Positions 45,657 through 59,048 of a stretch of DNA of 64,000 bases are shown here, in pieces. Under the pieces are notes generated by a model. The model worked only from the letters and a program-made list of their open reading frames with translations. It was not told where the DNA came from and searched no databases. Source of the stretch: Hemibagrus wyckioides (lineage: Eukaryota > Chordata > Actinopteri > Siluriformes > Bagridae); NCBI RefSeq assembly GCF_019097595.1, contig NC_080716.1, positions 26,793,401 to 26,857,400 of the forward strand, given 5' to 3'. Each line of letters starts with the position of its first letter. Position 1 is the first letter of the stretch. The translations under genes and the position numbers were made by a program.

Positions 45657-46904
45657 TGGCAAAATAATTTCCTTCTGGGGTTAATAAAGTTCGATCTTAT
45701 CTTGCCTTAAAGAAATGAATGATTTTCTGGCTGTTGGTCTGATATAGAATGAGTCAGGTCTTACACAGAATTTTAGTGATTGAAGATAAACACCTTCAAA
45801 TTTTAGATGCTTATGAACAAGCACTTGGGGCATCTCAGAGAGCAGAAATGGGTTTGATATCAACTTTAACAATTTACTTTGAAGATATAAACATTTGTGT
45901 GGAAAAAAAAAAACTAACAGTCTTTGTTTTGTGAAACTTTTCACTGAGTATATTGCTCCTACAACACTACAAATTCTTAAAAATTCTGAATGTCTACTTT
46001 CATATAAGATCCATGTTAACTTCCAGTGTAGAGTGAGACATGACAAAGACATTCAATTATCAACAGGGACACAACAAAAACAGGAGGAAATTCAGATTTT
46101 TTTAGCCTCTGGGGAAAAGAGTTAAATTCCTATTAACAGTACAGCATTACCAAAAATTTACCAAAGATTTAAGCACAGCATTACCAAAGATTTTTAATAG
46201 TTACATAAACAAAACCTGTATTACATAACATAACCTGTACCTTTCAGCTTCTGTGAGAACTTCTGTTACTGAAAATAGATCAACACCGTCTAACCAATCA
46301 GAACTGAGAATTCAACAACACTGCGGTGTGACTGATTTTAATGATTTAAAAAAACCCATAAATGTTCTATATTATTTACACGCTTTTGAATATATTGTGA
46401 GTGATTTTGAAACATTATAAAAGTGTTTACAAACATACATATAAAAAAATATTGTGTTATCTAGTACTAATGAATCTCTGAGTCTTATAAAGCGAATGTA
46501 AATATATTTAACACCATCATCAGTGGAACAGATCCTTATCTTCGCTAGTGCAGTGGTGAAAAACCCCAAAACACCACGGGCACTGTGGGCTTCTTTGTCA
46601 GCACAAGCTGAAATGTGTGATATAAACAGGAAGGTACTAAAAGTCACCTGTGTTTCTATAGTAACAGATCACACAGGGACTTGTATGGTGGATGCTCCAC
46701 AGAATATAAATCTAACAATAAATGGCCTGGTAATAAGTGAAATCTTATGATGAGGATTTCTAAAAAATATCTACATATCATTAGCAAATAGCTGTAGTAT
46801 AAGAGGAATAGGAATGAAATGTGCTGGTATTGGAAATGAATTAAATTTAGGGTAGTAGCTCTACAATGTAGCTACTGTGTAATCTCAAATTTCCTAATAA
46901 AGTA

Positions 46905-47010
46905 CATCTCGTCTCATCTCATCTCATCTCATCTCATCTCATCTCATCTCATCTCTTCTCATCTCATCTCATCTCATCTCATCTCATCTCATCTCATCTC
47001 ATCTCATCTC
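46905..47010. repeat. (CATCT)n pentanucleotide repeat
   Basis: About 100 bp of CATCT units with one C-to-T change, directly upstream of the LINE fragment. Confidence 0.95.
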
Positions 47011-47024
47011 TTATTAAGCTGTCA

Positions 47025-47610
47025 TTGAGTCTGTTCTGTGCACTTCTTCAACTCTGGTTTGGCTCAGCTACAAAATCAGACATCAGAAGACTACAGAGAT
47101 TGGTTCGGACTGCTGAAAGGATTATTGGTGCTCCTGTGCCCAGCCTTCAAGAACTGGATACATCCAGAGTGAGGAACAGAGCTCAGAAAAACACTCTGGA
47201 TCCCTCACATCCACGCCATCTCCTTTTTGAACTTTTGCATTCTGGCCGACGCTACAGAGCACCAAATACCAGGACAGCCAGGCACAAGAACAGTTTCTTC
47301 CACCTCTTCTACCTCATAAACAGTTAAATGCCCCACCCCCATTGTGCAATAAAAGTATGTGCAATAACCTTATATTTATTTGTTACCACCCAACATCCCT
47401 ACATCTCATCTTATTGTATTCTGTATGTATAATTTAGTTTATTTTGCTATTTAAATATGTGTATTTCTTTTTCTTATCCTATTTTTTATTTTTATTTTTA
47501 TTGTTTGTGTGTTGTTGTTGTTGTTGTCTCTGTGCACTGGAGCTTGTGACACTAAAACAAATTCCTTGTATGCGCAAACATACTTGGCAATAAAGCTCTT
47601 TCTGATTCTG
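47025..47610 (+). mobile_element. 3' end of a non-LTR retrotransposon
   Basis: The open frame of about 100 codons contains FGSATKSDIRRLQRLVRTAE, RIIGAPVPSLQEL, DPSHPRHLLFELLHSGRRYR and NSFFHLFYLIN. This is the typical C-terminus of fish L2/CR1/Rex-type reverse transcriptase ORFs. The 3' tail ends in 'tctgattctgatt', a common tail for this group. The 5' part is absent. Confidence 0.8.
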
Positions 47611-47795
47611 ATTAATATTAATAACAGAATATTTTAAAACAGATAACAAATAAGAAAGAATTCCTCCAAGAATCATGTATATAGATTCTGTTTGTTTATT
47701 CTTATGTGCGTTACACTTTATAGTAAGTCTTTTGTGTCAGTTAAGATCAGGAAGAAAATGTTCATTACATTTAGTAAGGTGAGGCTGTGAGAGTC

Positions 47796-48662
47796 TTACT
47801 TAAGCCTCTTGACACACACAAAGGGATATTTCTCCTCACATGGGATGTCATTCCAGTTCATAAAGACTGTAGACAAAAAAAAAGATAGAACTTTAATTAA
47901 ATTGAACAACAATTATTTTAAGGAATTGATAAGGAAACAACTACACAAGCGGGTCAACTTACCAGAAAAGTTCATATGGACACAACACTCTCTACTTTCA
48001 AAATTGTTGGGTTCGTCCGGATTCCATTTGGTGAAAGTTAGTTCAGTGCCGTCAGACCAAAACCAGTTATGTGTCTGAAAAAAGAAAAAGAAAAAAAAAA
48101 GACAAAAAAGTCAGTTCACATTGGGGTGAAAAAATAAAAAGAAGAAGAAGAAGAAAAAAGCATAGTACTGGGTATTGTTGTGAATTCACCGAAGCAGACG
48201 AGAAGGACTCGGAAGTAGTGCTCAGCAGGAATGTTTTATTGTAGATCAGAACACACTGCGGTGGTACTGTAGTCACCAAGTCCAGTGAAAAGAAGCTTGC
48301 ATTACAGTTTTAAAGACCTTGAATGGGCAGGCCTTGACAATACAAAAGCCTTGGGGTGATACTCTTAAAGAAAACACTGACCACCAACTGTGAGCTGGTT
48401 CACAGTTCCTGATAACCATTTGCTTTGATCCCCATTTGGTGGTGAGAGCTGGGATATGTAAATGATTATTCAAAGAGAAATGTGTGTTACAGTAAATTCT
48501 AGAGTGACCTCAAAATATGTTTTCCTACAGTAAAAAGGCTGTAATTTATGAAGTCCTCAAAGTCTGAGACCACACTGAAAATCTGAGATTATTCATTTTT
48601 CCTTTTAAAATGGGAAATAAACAGAAAGTTTATAAATAATCATTAAAATAATGTTTAATTAA

Positions 48663-48728
<66 letters not shown>

Positions 48729-50960
48729 TATAATAATAATATTACATTATTATTATGATTACTATCAATTACTGAAAATATGTTTATATTGAAAACAAAG
48801 AAAGTAAATACTTGTAAAATGTAAATATATTAAAAATGAAGTAATAATGTTAAATATTTAATATTTATGATTCTGCACTATTTCCAGGTCACAATTTAAA
48901 TGTGAGCAAATGTGTGATATTGAGCATGTTAACTCATGTCTAAAATCTTCTACTGAATCGTGACTGAATCAGACTATACGGAACAGATTATTTTTCATAA
49001 GGTTTTGCACAAACGGTGTGGAGTCCATGCAGCTTGAGTCACACTGTCATTAAAGCAAATAACCTATTAGTAAAAACCTTGACATCAGTGTAGATATTTA
49101 CTTGAATTAAACGAGAAGAAAGTGCATGTTACTAGTGCTCTCAGACAGGGCTGATAGCTGAACTGTCTCAAATAAATTCTAAAAAATTAGAAAAATTGTT
49201 ATATTCCTTTTGTTTCAGATTTAATATTGGTATGTGTATTGGCATTTTTCTGTTTCATATCAGTTTGCCTTCCTGAGACCTTCATTAAAAATACAAACAA
49301 ACCATGAATCCTAAAAATATGACTTTTTGACAACTTTTTGTAATTTTGTTTGAGCCGGAATCAGTGCTGAAAATCTGCTTGCTGCACTTTTACCTCCACA
49401 CAGTTAGTAAGGCCGATCCAAGTGGGATTCTCTTTGTGGTCGTGAGCACGAATAAGAGCCTTGACCATCTGATACTCATCTTCACTGTTTATCGAGACCA
49501 AGTTGGCCCCAAGATCCAGACAGTGTTTCTAGTAAATGTAAAAAAGAAAAAAAAAAGACAAAAGGAAAGACAAGACGAATTAGTATTACTGCACTCTAAT
49601 ATTCTATATTTTAAAGGAATAAACAATGATTGCCTGATCTTTAGTTATTATTATAATATATAACTCAATTATAATATATAAAAACACACAGCCCTTACTC
49701 TTCTATTTCAGAGATACGTTTTCTGTTAGACGTTTGTGGTTTTCACAGCTGTGGCAGTAAAGATAAGCATCTGTTCCCCTGGAGGTGTTAAAGTCACTTA
49801 GTGCTATTTTAAGTCAAGGTACAGCAAGGAAAATGTATTTATACAATTCATTAGATTTAAATGTATATATAATATTATATATCATATTACAGCTCACTGA
49901 GAGAGCCATTCGAAGTGCTTTAAATAGAGATAAATTGAAGTTAAATAAACTGAAATATGATCATAAAAGACACGATTAATAAAACTTTAGTCTAATAAAA
50001 CAAGTGATGCTAAAAAAGAGATATTACTGTACTGTGCTGAAATAAAGTACAACATTTTAATAATAAATATCACAGAGCTCATAAAAAGAAGACTTCAAGA
50101 CTTCAAAAAGGATGTGTCAGGGAGTTTATATTTACTTATAAATGTATATAACTTTTACATCTATATATCTATATCTATATTTATACCTATAGCTATGCAT
50201 TTACCAGACACTTTTATCCAGAGACTAGTATGAGTAACCGCAAGCACATATTTATCTCAAAGATAAAATTCTAGTACTGTACACATACCTTATCACAGCA
50301 GATATGTATCAGAGTGATCTTAATCTCTCCCTCTCTTAATATTTGGAGGTTTAAAATACTAATTTATTTCTTATCTCAAGGAAATGAAGAAAATGTGGTT
50401 TACCTCAGCAGAGGTCCAGTTCATGTGCTGGGTAACATACAGGAAGCATCGTCTGCCGTACCTCACCCATTCTGACGGACAATATGGTGAGCATGAAGAG
50501 CCATCCAAAGAAAAATATTCATTTTCTGGCTCTGTATCTTGCAAGAAATCTAAAAAATAAAATAAAACAATTAGAATATAAATAATAGGTTGGGTTGTTT
50601 TTTTTTTTGGCAGAAATGCTGTTAAAATCAGAAATTATACCTTTGACCCATTCATCCCACTTAGGTGCTGGAAAACAGACAAAAAAGAGTGTTATTAAAT
50701 TTTATTTTCCATTTTGTACAGGTTTGTTGTGCTGACAGTGTGAGTTAGTCTGTGAGAGCTACCTGTTACAGATATCTCAACCAGACCTCAAAGAATTTAA
50801 CAATGAAAATGAACAGTTTTCATTTTTTTCTAGTCATATAATTATACATCCTTTCCTTAGTTAGTACTCAACAGAAATACTTCAGAATATAAAACTTACC
50901 AAAGGCTGTTGAAGCCACGCAGATGACAAACAGTAATGAAAATCTGATTTGACAAACCAT
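47796..50960 (-). CDS. Secreted C-type lectin, gene 1 (EPN type)
   Basis: Probably a calcium-dependent carbohydrate-binding defence protein. Exons: 50960-50900, 50667-50641, 50549-50404, 49528-49394, 48074-47963, 47866-47796, giving 183 codons plus stop with matching phases. The signal peptide MVCQIRFSLLFVICVASTAF ends near residue 20. A single lectin domain starts CPSEWVRYGRRCFLYV and carries WIGLTNC. The sugar/calcium motif EPN is at 144-146 and WND at 165-167, and it ends YPFVCVKRL. EPN with WND predicts mannose-type specificity in this family. Size and layout match the short fish lectins called nattectin, ladderlectin or type II antifreeze-like. Which name fits cannot be settled here. It shares exon structure with the two genes downstream. 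AATAAA (47,700-47,695 on the minus strand) follows the stop. Confidence 0.88.
48664..48729. repeat. (ATT)n microsatellite inside lectin gene 1
   Basis: About 22 ATT units in the intron between exons 4 and 5. A similar (AAT)n run is found in lectin gene 2 at 54,262-54,317. Confidence 0.9.
50190..50240. mobile_element. SINE-tail fragment
   Basis: 'gcatttaccagacacttt' and 'tatccagagact' are the reverse complement of a common fish SINE tail, also seen at 62,497-62,550. It is intronic. Confidence 0.45.
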
Positions 50961-52904
50961 GCTTGTGATTTCTGAGTTAAGCCCCAAATGATTCGGGAAG
51001 TGTCACTTAAGCTTTAATGTGAAACGGGGAGGTGGAGCGCATGTACTGTACATTTATTCATTTGTGCTCATCTGTGGAAATACTCATTGTCAGATATTTA
51101 AAATCGTATAATATAATAACCACAATAGATTTATATTGGATGCTCTACACTAATCACACTACTGTAGTTATCTCCTTTTATGTTGTGAACCAGCCATAAA
51201 AAAACAATTTGATTCTGTTATCACTGATATAATAGCAGCTTATCAACCTCTCTTTTTCTTTATACAAAAAGAAATATTCAGCTTATCACAAAGCACAAAG
51301 CTTTCCTGTGTTGGACAGCTTTATCTCTGACTGTGATGAAAAGCTGACACTGGAGACTCCTTCCTAAAACACTCAGTAAATCTCCTCAGAGAAAATCAAA
51401 GCAACAGCATGGAGGGGTGCATCTACTGTAAGTCATTGTATACAAGTCATATAAGGTGTATAAGGTGTTACTATAGAAACGATGACGTATCAGAATGAGT
51501 GCTTTGACATAAACCTGAGGAATTTATGAACACTTTCTGTCCAATCAGAATTGAGATAAGCCATGTAATCACAAGCCTAACTTTTGTTAGGGTTATTGTC
51601 CACTTTTATTTTTTTTTAGTTTGTTGAAGTAGGTTTCTAAGCAAATAGCTACTTCTTCCTGATTATAATTTTTTCCCTTTGTGGGTTTGAATGGTTCTGT
51701 CTGAGCCATGATTACTTAAATGTTTTTCCCCAGAGGCCAAAAACCCCCCCAGAATTTCCTCCTGTTTTGTTGTGTCTATGTTCAGCATTGAATGTCTGTC
51801 ATGTCACACTCCATAGTGGTGGTTAATATGAAGCTCATATGAAAGTATGTTTTTATGTAGTCTACTCAGGGGAAAAGTTCCAAAAAAACAAGTTTACAGT
51901 CTTAAGTTGAAAGACAATTTGATATCAGACTTGCAGCCATAAAATAATTCATTTGTTTATACTGAGTGAAAATGTCCCATACGTCAAGCCATTTTCTTAT
52001 GGAAACACACGGAGAACTTAATGATTGTGATTACAGATATAGATATTAGAAGTCTTCTTTTCTTTTTCTGAGATGTCACCATTACAGTCTGTAGTATATA
52101 GTTAACAGTTTTGTGATGAGCTCAGACATCTTACTGTTACTGTATTTCTGCTACTCTTACTCTTAATGTTAACTTTTGTTGTATATATTTTCTGTGATGT
52201 TGCTCATCTTACCATATCAACCTGAATTTCCCCTATTGGGAATCAATAATCGTATATCTCATCTCTCATTATCATCTCTTAACATTGCTTGATTTATTCC
52301 GAGGAAACGTTTCATTTTATTCTCTTATGCTAGATCATTAGCATCCATTTAATATGGAGTAATAGACACATTTATTATTATTTTATTATTTATTTATTTA
52401 TTTATTATTTACTATTATTATTATTTATTATTCCTAAGACATTTTGATCATTAATTATAAACTAAGCCTACTGGAGGCTAAAACTGACTGGAGTCAAATG
52501 ATTATATTTTCATTGATCTGAAATAATAAATCATCGAACAGCAGTCTATACACTAGACTAATATGCTAGTTACTAATATGCTTGTTACCTACACACAAAC
52601 TAGTTACTTATAAATCATCGAACTTAGTGATACAACATCTAGCTTCACTCACGTTATAGGATATTTTATAGCATTTTCCTGGAAAGTCACTCGCAGATAA
52701 GTACAACACTTGATACAAACAAAAAAAAATGCTAATACCAAAAAAGGATAACAGAATATGAAATAATTCCAAGATTTTAAAAATGATAGTTTATTGTATT
52801 ATTGATTCTATTGATCAAATGTTATTAAGTTTCTTCAGTGTGGTTTTACAAATGTATTTGTGCCATCAAAAAAATCTGTTAATTTTCTTTCAGATCATTT
52901 CCTT
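50961..52904. other. Between lectin genes 1 and 2, no gene
   Basis: AT-rich sequence. Near 52,226-52,290 'cctattgggaatcaataat' followed by ATCTC-like repeats resembles a non-LTR element tail. An (ATTT)n stretch occurs at about 52,378-52,432. No exon with lectin features was found. Confidence 0.5.
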
Positions 52905-54261
52905 TCAGTTAATTTTCTTGGCACACACAAAAGGATAGGTCTCCTCACATGGAATGTCATTCCAGTCCTTCTGCCCTACAAACAGAAATAAATATAATAA
53001 GAATTAAATGATGTTACATTTACTGTGGAACACATTTTTAAAAGCAACACAAAAAAGTGTTTTCTTGTCCCACTTGCCTCCCCAGTTCATATGCACACAG
53101 CACTCGTTATTTCGAAAATTTGGCTCAGTTGGGTTCCACTTGGTGAAAGTCACTTTGGTGCCATCAGACCAAAACCAGTTGTGCCTCTGAAAGTTTAGAA
53201 TGGGACAGTTTATTACTAGAAATAAGACTGATTTTTACACCTGATACCAGTATTAGACTGAAGACATCCTGTAATAACTGAATATTATTTTTGGAACTAG
53301 ACATTAGAGAAAAGCAATTATTGCAATGATAGCCCCATTAAGCTGTGTGAAGTTATTTCTTCACTTTATATCTATAATTTTGTCTTGACCAGTTGTGGAT
53401 ATTAAACTCAACTTACTAAGTTTTAAAAAAATGAAATGTAGAGTAATCCATTGTCTTGATTTTGTTTTTAATGGAGCAGGTGAACTTTCATTTAACCGTC
53501 TTGAAATGTCTTGCAAAGAAAAAGTGGTATATAACCTTCGATAGATAACCTTTGTTTCAAATCACAAGTAGTTAAGACAATGGGTTGACATTTGAATATG
53601 TATAATTTCAATGTCCAAAACTTGTCATGACAATAGAAGTTAAAGAGAAGGAGTATATTTTCATAATTTAATGGAGTTCTCGTAGTTTGCAGTGTAGTTT
53701 TGCTCAAAAGGTATTTTGTTTTACTCCGGAAGTTGTTTTACCTTCTGACAGTTAGAGAGGCCAAGCCAAGTTGGGGGGTCCTTGGGGTCATAAGCACGGA
53801 TAAGGGACTTTGCCAGCTGGTACTCATTGTTGTTGTGCACTGACATCATGTTTGAGCCAAATTTCAGACAGTGATTCTGAAAAGAAGAGAAGAGCAGTGG
53901 CATTACTATACATTCAATAAATATACTTAGTACGGCTCCTATCAATGTACGTTTTTTCAATATACAATGCCTACATGACACTGTGTATTTTAATTCACAC
54001 TTCACTCTAAACTGAATATTTTCTGAAATATTATTCTCTATATTTGAAATCGCATTTTTTGTGAAGTACAGTAGAGTTAAACCATTCAATTATTAGTTAC
54101 ACAATATGGTAAAATGTAAACAGTGTAATTACAATACACTGCAATGTTTTTGTAAGTGAAAATCTACCTTTGCCAGTTGTATTCTGGCATTATAATTATA
54201 ATTTCTTTATAGTTTATAGCATACCAAAAATTCTGACACTGAAAGGATGTAGTTGTAAATA

Positions 54262-54267
54262 ATAATG

Positions 54268-54317
<50 letters not shown>
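54262..54317. repeat. (AAT)n microsatellite
   Basis: About 18 units of AAT, at the place where lectin gene 3 has its first lectin-domain exon relative to the next exon. Confidence 0.9.
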
Positions 54318-54318
<1 letters not shown>

Positions 54319-54654
54319 GCTGAACACCTAAATAATAATAAGTAAAAGCAACATTTGACAAATGTTCCCTGAAAGTTGTCTCTACACTGTGAAAATACAA
54401 AAACAATAACTGATGGATAAACATGGTTATGTATATTGTGTGTTTGCAGGATTAATCATTTAAGGGTGAATATCTAACATAAAAAACACAATGATGTTCT
54501 AATATAATCTATTCATCAATGTGATTCATCACACTGCAAATTTACTGTATTCCTGTTTAAAAACAGTAAATATGAAAACAGTTGTTCATGTCATCTGAAA
54601 ACAAAAACAAAATAAAAGTGTAGATTATTTATAACTTTTATTATAGGAACCAAA

Positions 54655-54850
54655 AGACAGTGGAGGCTCAACAGTTAAAGCTCTGTATTTGTGTTCAGAA
54701 GATTAAGGGCTAATGCCCCAACACCACAAAGCTGCCACTGTTGGGCTCTTAAGAAAAGCACTTAACCCTCTCTGCTCCAGGGTCTGCCATATCATGTCTG
54801 ATCTCAGCTTCCTAACAAGCTTGGATATGTAATATGTAACTTTAATGTAC
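54655..54850 (+). mobile_element. tRNA-derived SINE in lectin gene 2
   Basis: The tRNA-like start ('ggaggctcaacagttaaag') is followed by the family body 'aaagctgccactgttgggc' and 'gcacttaaccctctctgctc', typical of an abundant fish SINE. It lies in the intron that should contain the missing lectin exon. Confidence 0.75.
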
Positions 54851-55454
54851 TGTAATGTTTTTGTGTGAAATACAGCTTTCTCATGAAGAATGATGTGAAT
54901 TCTTTAAATCATATTTCTGATTTGTGCATATTTCAAATTACCTTTTACTAGCTGATCAAAATAATCCACTAGAACACAGGAAAAGAGAGGGAAAAAAAGA
55001 CATTAGATGATGTCAGTGCTGGTTGCTATAATGACTCTTTTATTGATTATTATCAAGGCTTCATTTTCATCATTACCTGAAAGAGGTTTCTCCACATCAG
55101 CTTACAAAGAGAAAAAACATATTATTTTAGCACATTCATTTATCTCAGTTAATTTGAGTGACCATGTAAGGTTATGATATTTAAAAATTATTTAAAGAAA
55201 ATATAACATGAAATATAACAAATCTATTATGACTATTTATGGATCATGTGGACAGTTTAAAAAGCTTTATGTATATTAATCGTAGTTACCAAAAGCTGTT
55301 GCTGCGATGGTGACAATAAGAAGCAACACCACTTCAGTCTGACGAGCCATAGCTCTAGTTTTTCATACACTGAAAGAAAAGCATTCAAAAGTTAATTACC
55401 TTCATTAAATAAACATGGAACATGGAACACTGCTTAAGAATCTAATAACCTTAC

Positions 55455-55516
55455 ATCTATTCAGGAGATTCTTCTTGCTTGATATGAAACATGGGTGAAG
55501 TGGTGGTGCTTATATA
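55455..55516 (-). promoter_or_regulatory. Promoter and 5' noncoding exon of lectin gene 2
   Basis: A TATA-box match TATATAAG lies at 55,516-55,509 on the minus strand. A noncoding first exon probably ends at the donor 55,454 (GAT|gtaagg) and joins the ATG exon through 'tttctttcag' at about 55,372. The same block upstream of gene 3 is nearly identical. Confidence 0.6.
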
Positions 55517-56039
55517 GTAATGCAAACCACCACTCCCAAAAATAAAAATATAGTTAATGATTAGCATATAAACATATAGTAATTCCACTTAAAACAAGTT
55601 CAAGGACACTGTTGTTTTGGCAGAGATGACATGTTGAGGTGGACTTGTTGTTACTGTCTCGACTGATTTGTTTTAAAAATGGCAATTGTTTGAGCATTGC
55701 TACCTCACAGGTCCTGGTTACAGCCTGAAATTGGGTTAGTATTTGGACTATAGCCATTGGTATTTTTAAAGCAAAATTCTAAGACAAATAGTCACCACAT
55801 AACTTTCTTCTTAACATGTGTTAAAACATCACCTCCTTTATTTGGCATTGCTGAATGTTATGATGGAAAATTAGCTGAATAGTAACTAGATAGGGAAATA
55901 ACTAGCTAGGTTTTTATTTACTAGGGTGTAGATAACAATTTGGTGGTCCTCAATAAAGAAATAAAGAATTTAAAGAATATATAATAAAGAATATTTGTCC
56001 CACTCTTCTTTACAAGAAGGCAATTATTTATTCACAGCT

Positions 56040-56760
56040 CTCTTAAGATTCTACCACAGCATCTCAGTGGTTAAGGTCTGGACTTTAAGTTGGCCATTCC
56101 AATACTTTTTTTTTTTAATACTTAGATTTTTTTTCTTCCTTAGCCATGCAGATGTCATGTGTTAAGTGTAAGATCACTGCTGCATTTTGTGACCCAGTTT
56201 TGACTCTGCTTAAGCTGCTGGACAGATGGTTTCACATTTGTCTCAAGAATATTCTTAAATAAAGTGGAACTCATCATTCTGTTAATGACTGCAGATTTTC
56301 TAGGTCCTGAGGCTGGAAAACAAACCCAAATCATCTTCACTACAACAGCATGGAGTTGGCCAAACATCTCCTCCTTAGACTGTTTATTCCGAAGGATACT
56401 GTTTCAGATCTTTTAGGGTGTGTTCAGATCCAATTTTTCAAACACAAGTCATCCATATTGTTTGGTGAGATTTTTCCAAGCCATCATTCCATAAAACACA
56501 TATTATTCAGTATTTTTTCTGATTTCTGAATTTGCTTGGAGGTTAAATCCACTCCTCTATTTAAGACTCTTAATTTGTATGCCATGCTTCTCACTGTACA
56601 ATGCTGAATTTCAAATTGTTTGGAGGTGGCCTCATAACCCTTCTCCCCAGATTGACAGGAAGCAACACTTGCTTCTCTGAGGTCATGGCTGATGCTCCAG
56701 TAAAACAAACTACCCAAACATCTGCTTTTATAAAGACAGTCACACTTCTTGATGATTAAC
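56040..56760 (-). mobile_element. Decayed Tc1-like transposon, proximal copy
   Basis: Minus-strand frames read the transposase N-terminus (DLREASVASCQSGEKGYEAT, helix-turn-helix) and a C-terminal piece (TLFKNILETNVKPSVQQLK, then NWV). The middle is missing. The same remnant is upstream of lectin gene 3. Confidence 0.75.
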
Positions 56761-57505
56761 TACACTTATGCATTTCATTAAAACAAAAAAGGACGATGTA
56801 CGGTATAAGGATGGATGTAGGAAGGGACTTATTTTTTTGGCCCAACTGGTTTCTAAATAATGGATTTCTTTCCTGGCCACATAACATTCCTACCCCATTA
56901 AACTTTAATTGTGAATTTATTATAGCAAATAAATCTCAAGTGTAAACAAAACTCACATTCACCCATCAAACTTCGTAATCCTGCCCCTAGTGAAAGATAC
57001 AGCTGTGAAAAAAACTATAATAACCAATTTATTTTGTTTGGTTTCCATTGGCAGTTTTATTATTATCATTTATTTTGTTTGCAGAAGTTTAACATTTTGT
57101 TTTATGCATCGAATCAGGAATTAGTAATAAACAACACTTCATATTGTATTTTAATGCAGCAATGAGAAACAGAACTCAGAAGAGCTACTTAGATAGATGA
57201 GAGTTACTGTAGATTTGAATTTATTCTGACAAAACTCAATTATTGCTTTTTATACTTAAACATTTAAGTAAATTCTTTATAGTCTTGCTGCACCTTTGGA
57301 ATTGTATATGACTTAAAGAGTAATGATAAGATATCCTTAACCATATTGATAGCAGAGATAGAGTCTCTTCCTTCTGGGATATCCACAGGTTCCAAGGAAC
57401 AAGGAAACCAAGATATAAAATCATATTAATAATGATGAGTCAATATAATGTTATATCTTAGTTTCCTTGTGTTGGAGTTCTTAAATCTTATACAGCTATC
57501 TCCTG

Positions 57506-57537
<32 letters not shown>

Positions 57538-58039
57538 ATAAACCTCTGCAATGGTTATAGATTTTTTATTTTATTTTATTATTTTTTTTTAGAAGAATCA
57601 TGTTTAGCCTGTTTTAATCACATGCATTGTTTTAGACCATGAATTTTGCAGATCCTTTAAAAGACTACTATAAGATAAGTTTTACTTACATTTTATTGCC
57701 TCAGATTATTACATGTTACTGTAAAGATTATAATCTCCTTATCAAGATGTTGTGATCTGATCCCACCCATTGTGAATGATATAAACTCTACATTGCCAAA
57801 AGTAACAGATATCATCATATGGTGGTGTGCATCACCGCCAAACCACAAACCAGCTTAATCAGAAAGAGAACAGCATGCCTCTAAATATATGCCCAGATTT
57901 ATTCTAAAAGCTTATTGTAAAATATTTGAATTATCTAAGCTTTAAATATAACCAAACTATCAAGGCCAATTTCCATTTCTTAAAAAAAAAACACTTTCTG
58001 CTTGACATCCTAGTCATACACAACCTGCCTTTTAAGCTG

Positions 58040-58180
58040 CATGTTCTAGTAGTTACCACTGAGCTACCACATCCCCATCCAACTTCATCCAGCTGCATCA
58101 CCTCAATATGACAACAAGCTCAAATCCCAGGACTGCCAGTGTGCCACTGAGAAAATGTTAAGGAAATTTTGTTCTGATTA
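58040..58180 (+). mobile_element. SINE-like fragment
   Basis: 'caagctcaaatcccagga' resembles a B box followed by 'ctgccagtgtgccactgag', as in the SINE at 54,655. The ends are unclear. Confidence 0.5.
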
Positions 58181-59048
58181 AAGAAATGATGACCAATGAT
58201 TTTATTAATAAATGTCAAGAAGAGCAGAATGTTCAATGCGGACTGTCAAAAGGTGTGACATGAAGTGCGACTGTAAAACAAAATATTCCCAATTCATATT
58301 GGTGACTTGAACGAATCAACTGTTGGTTAATTATTAAAGGCAGCTGTTGCCATCATTCGGTCATATTGTCTGGAATTTTTAGTTGAATACACCTGTCCTA
58401 GGAAATATGAGATTTTCAGTTCAAATGGGTTCATGGTATAGGGGTGGAGCCAGGCATGTCACTATTGCTCAGAAAGGCCTTTCCTTTGTTTTTGTATGAA
58501 TAAAGTTGAGGAGAAATGCATTTAATGTGTTCAGGGGCTTAAACTACAGCAGTTAAAATGGAAATAAAAAATGTTATATTTGCATTTACATTTACATATA
58601 TGGCATATTTGGGGCCAAAACATTGTTTGTTGGTTGAGAGTTTTGTTTAGAAGCAAACTGCTGTCTTCAAACACAAACCAAATCAATGCATCCTATAAGA
58701 AACACAGATCTTGGATGACTAATTGCGCTAAAATTCTTAAAAGTCTAATAAAGGAGAGACCATTTGTTGGGTGATTTAATGAAATGAAAGGAACAAACAG
58801 AGAAGCCTTATAGGGTGTCTAGCTAGATTTTTTTATTGATTGAATTATGGTTAGTACACAGTCAGATTTTTGTAAATTCTTCAGTGAAAAGAAAAACTTT
58901 GTATTAGTTGGAAGTAGTTGATCAAAGTCAAAAAAGCTTTATTGTCATTTCAACAATATTTAGCTGATGCAGTACATGGAAAAATGAAACAACGTTCCTC
59001 CTGGACTAGAGGTGCTTCACAAAACAAAGAGGTAAGGCTGAGAGCATT

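Larger units (their letters stand above)
52905..55350 (-). pseudogene. C-type lectin gene 2, apparently lacking one lectin-domain exon
   Basis: Exons seen: 55350-55290 (signal peptide MARQTEVVLLLIVTIAATAF), 55100-55077, 54968-54942, 53876-53742 (NHCLKFGSNMMSVHNNNEYQ... WLGLSNC), 53186-53078 (NWFWSDG...WNPTEPN) and 52975-52905 (DWNDIPCEE...YPFVCAKKIN). EPN and WND are present. The exon that should open the domain (CPxxW..YGxRCF...NWxxAE) is not found between 54,941 and 53,877. That stretch holds an (AAT)n run and a SINE. Joining the flanking exons directly breaks phase. The donor after the EPN exon is GC (GAG|gcaag), a known minor class. If a missed exon exists, this is a working gene. As read it cannot make a full domain. 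Confidence 0.65.
55517..59048. other. Between lectin genes 2 and 3
   Basis: The first 2 kb correspond to the sequence upstream of gene 3 (about 61,306-63,700) and include a decayed Tc1 element. A poly-T run lies at about 57,507-57,534 and SINE-like pieces at 58,040-58,180. No gene is recognised. AATAAA on the minus strand (58,943-58,938) follows gene 3. Confidence 0.5.

Noticed and set aside
54168..54238. Possible missing lectin exon of gene 2 (CQNFW...YNWQ with AG acceptor and GT donor)
   Set aside because: The Cys-to-Trp spacing fits loosely, but the second Cys and the Tyr-Gly are absent. The phase does not fit, and reading on from the upstream exon meets a stop.
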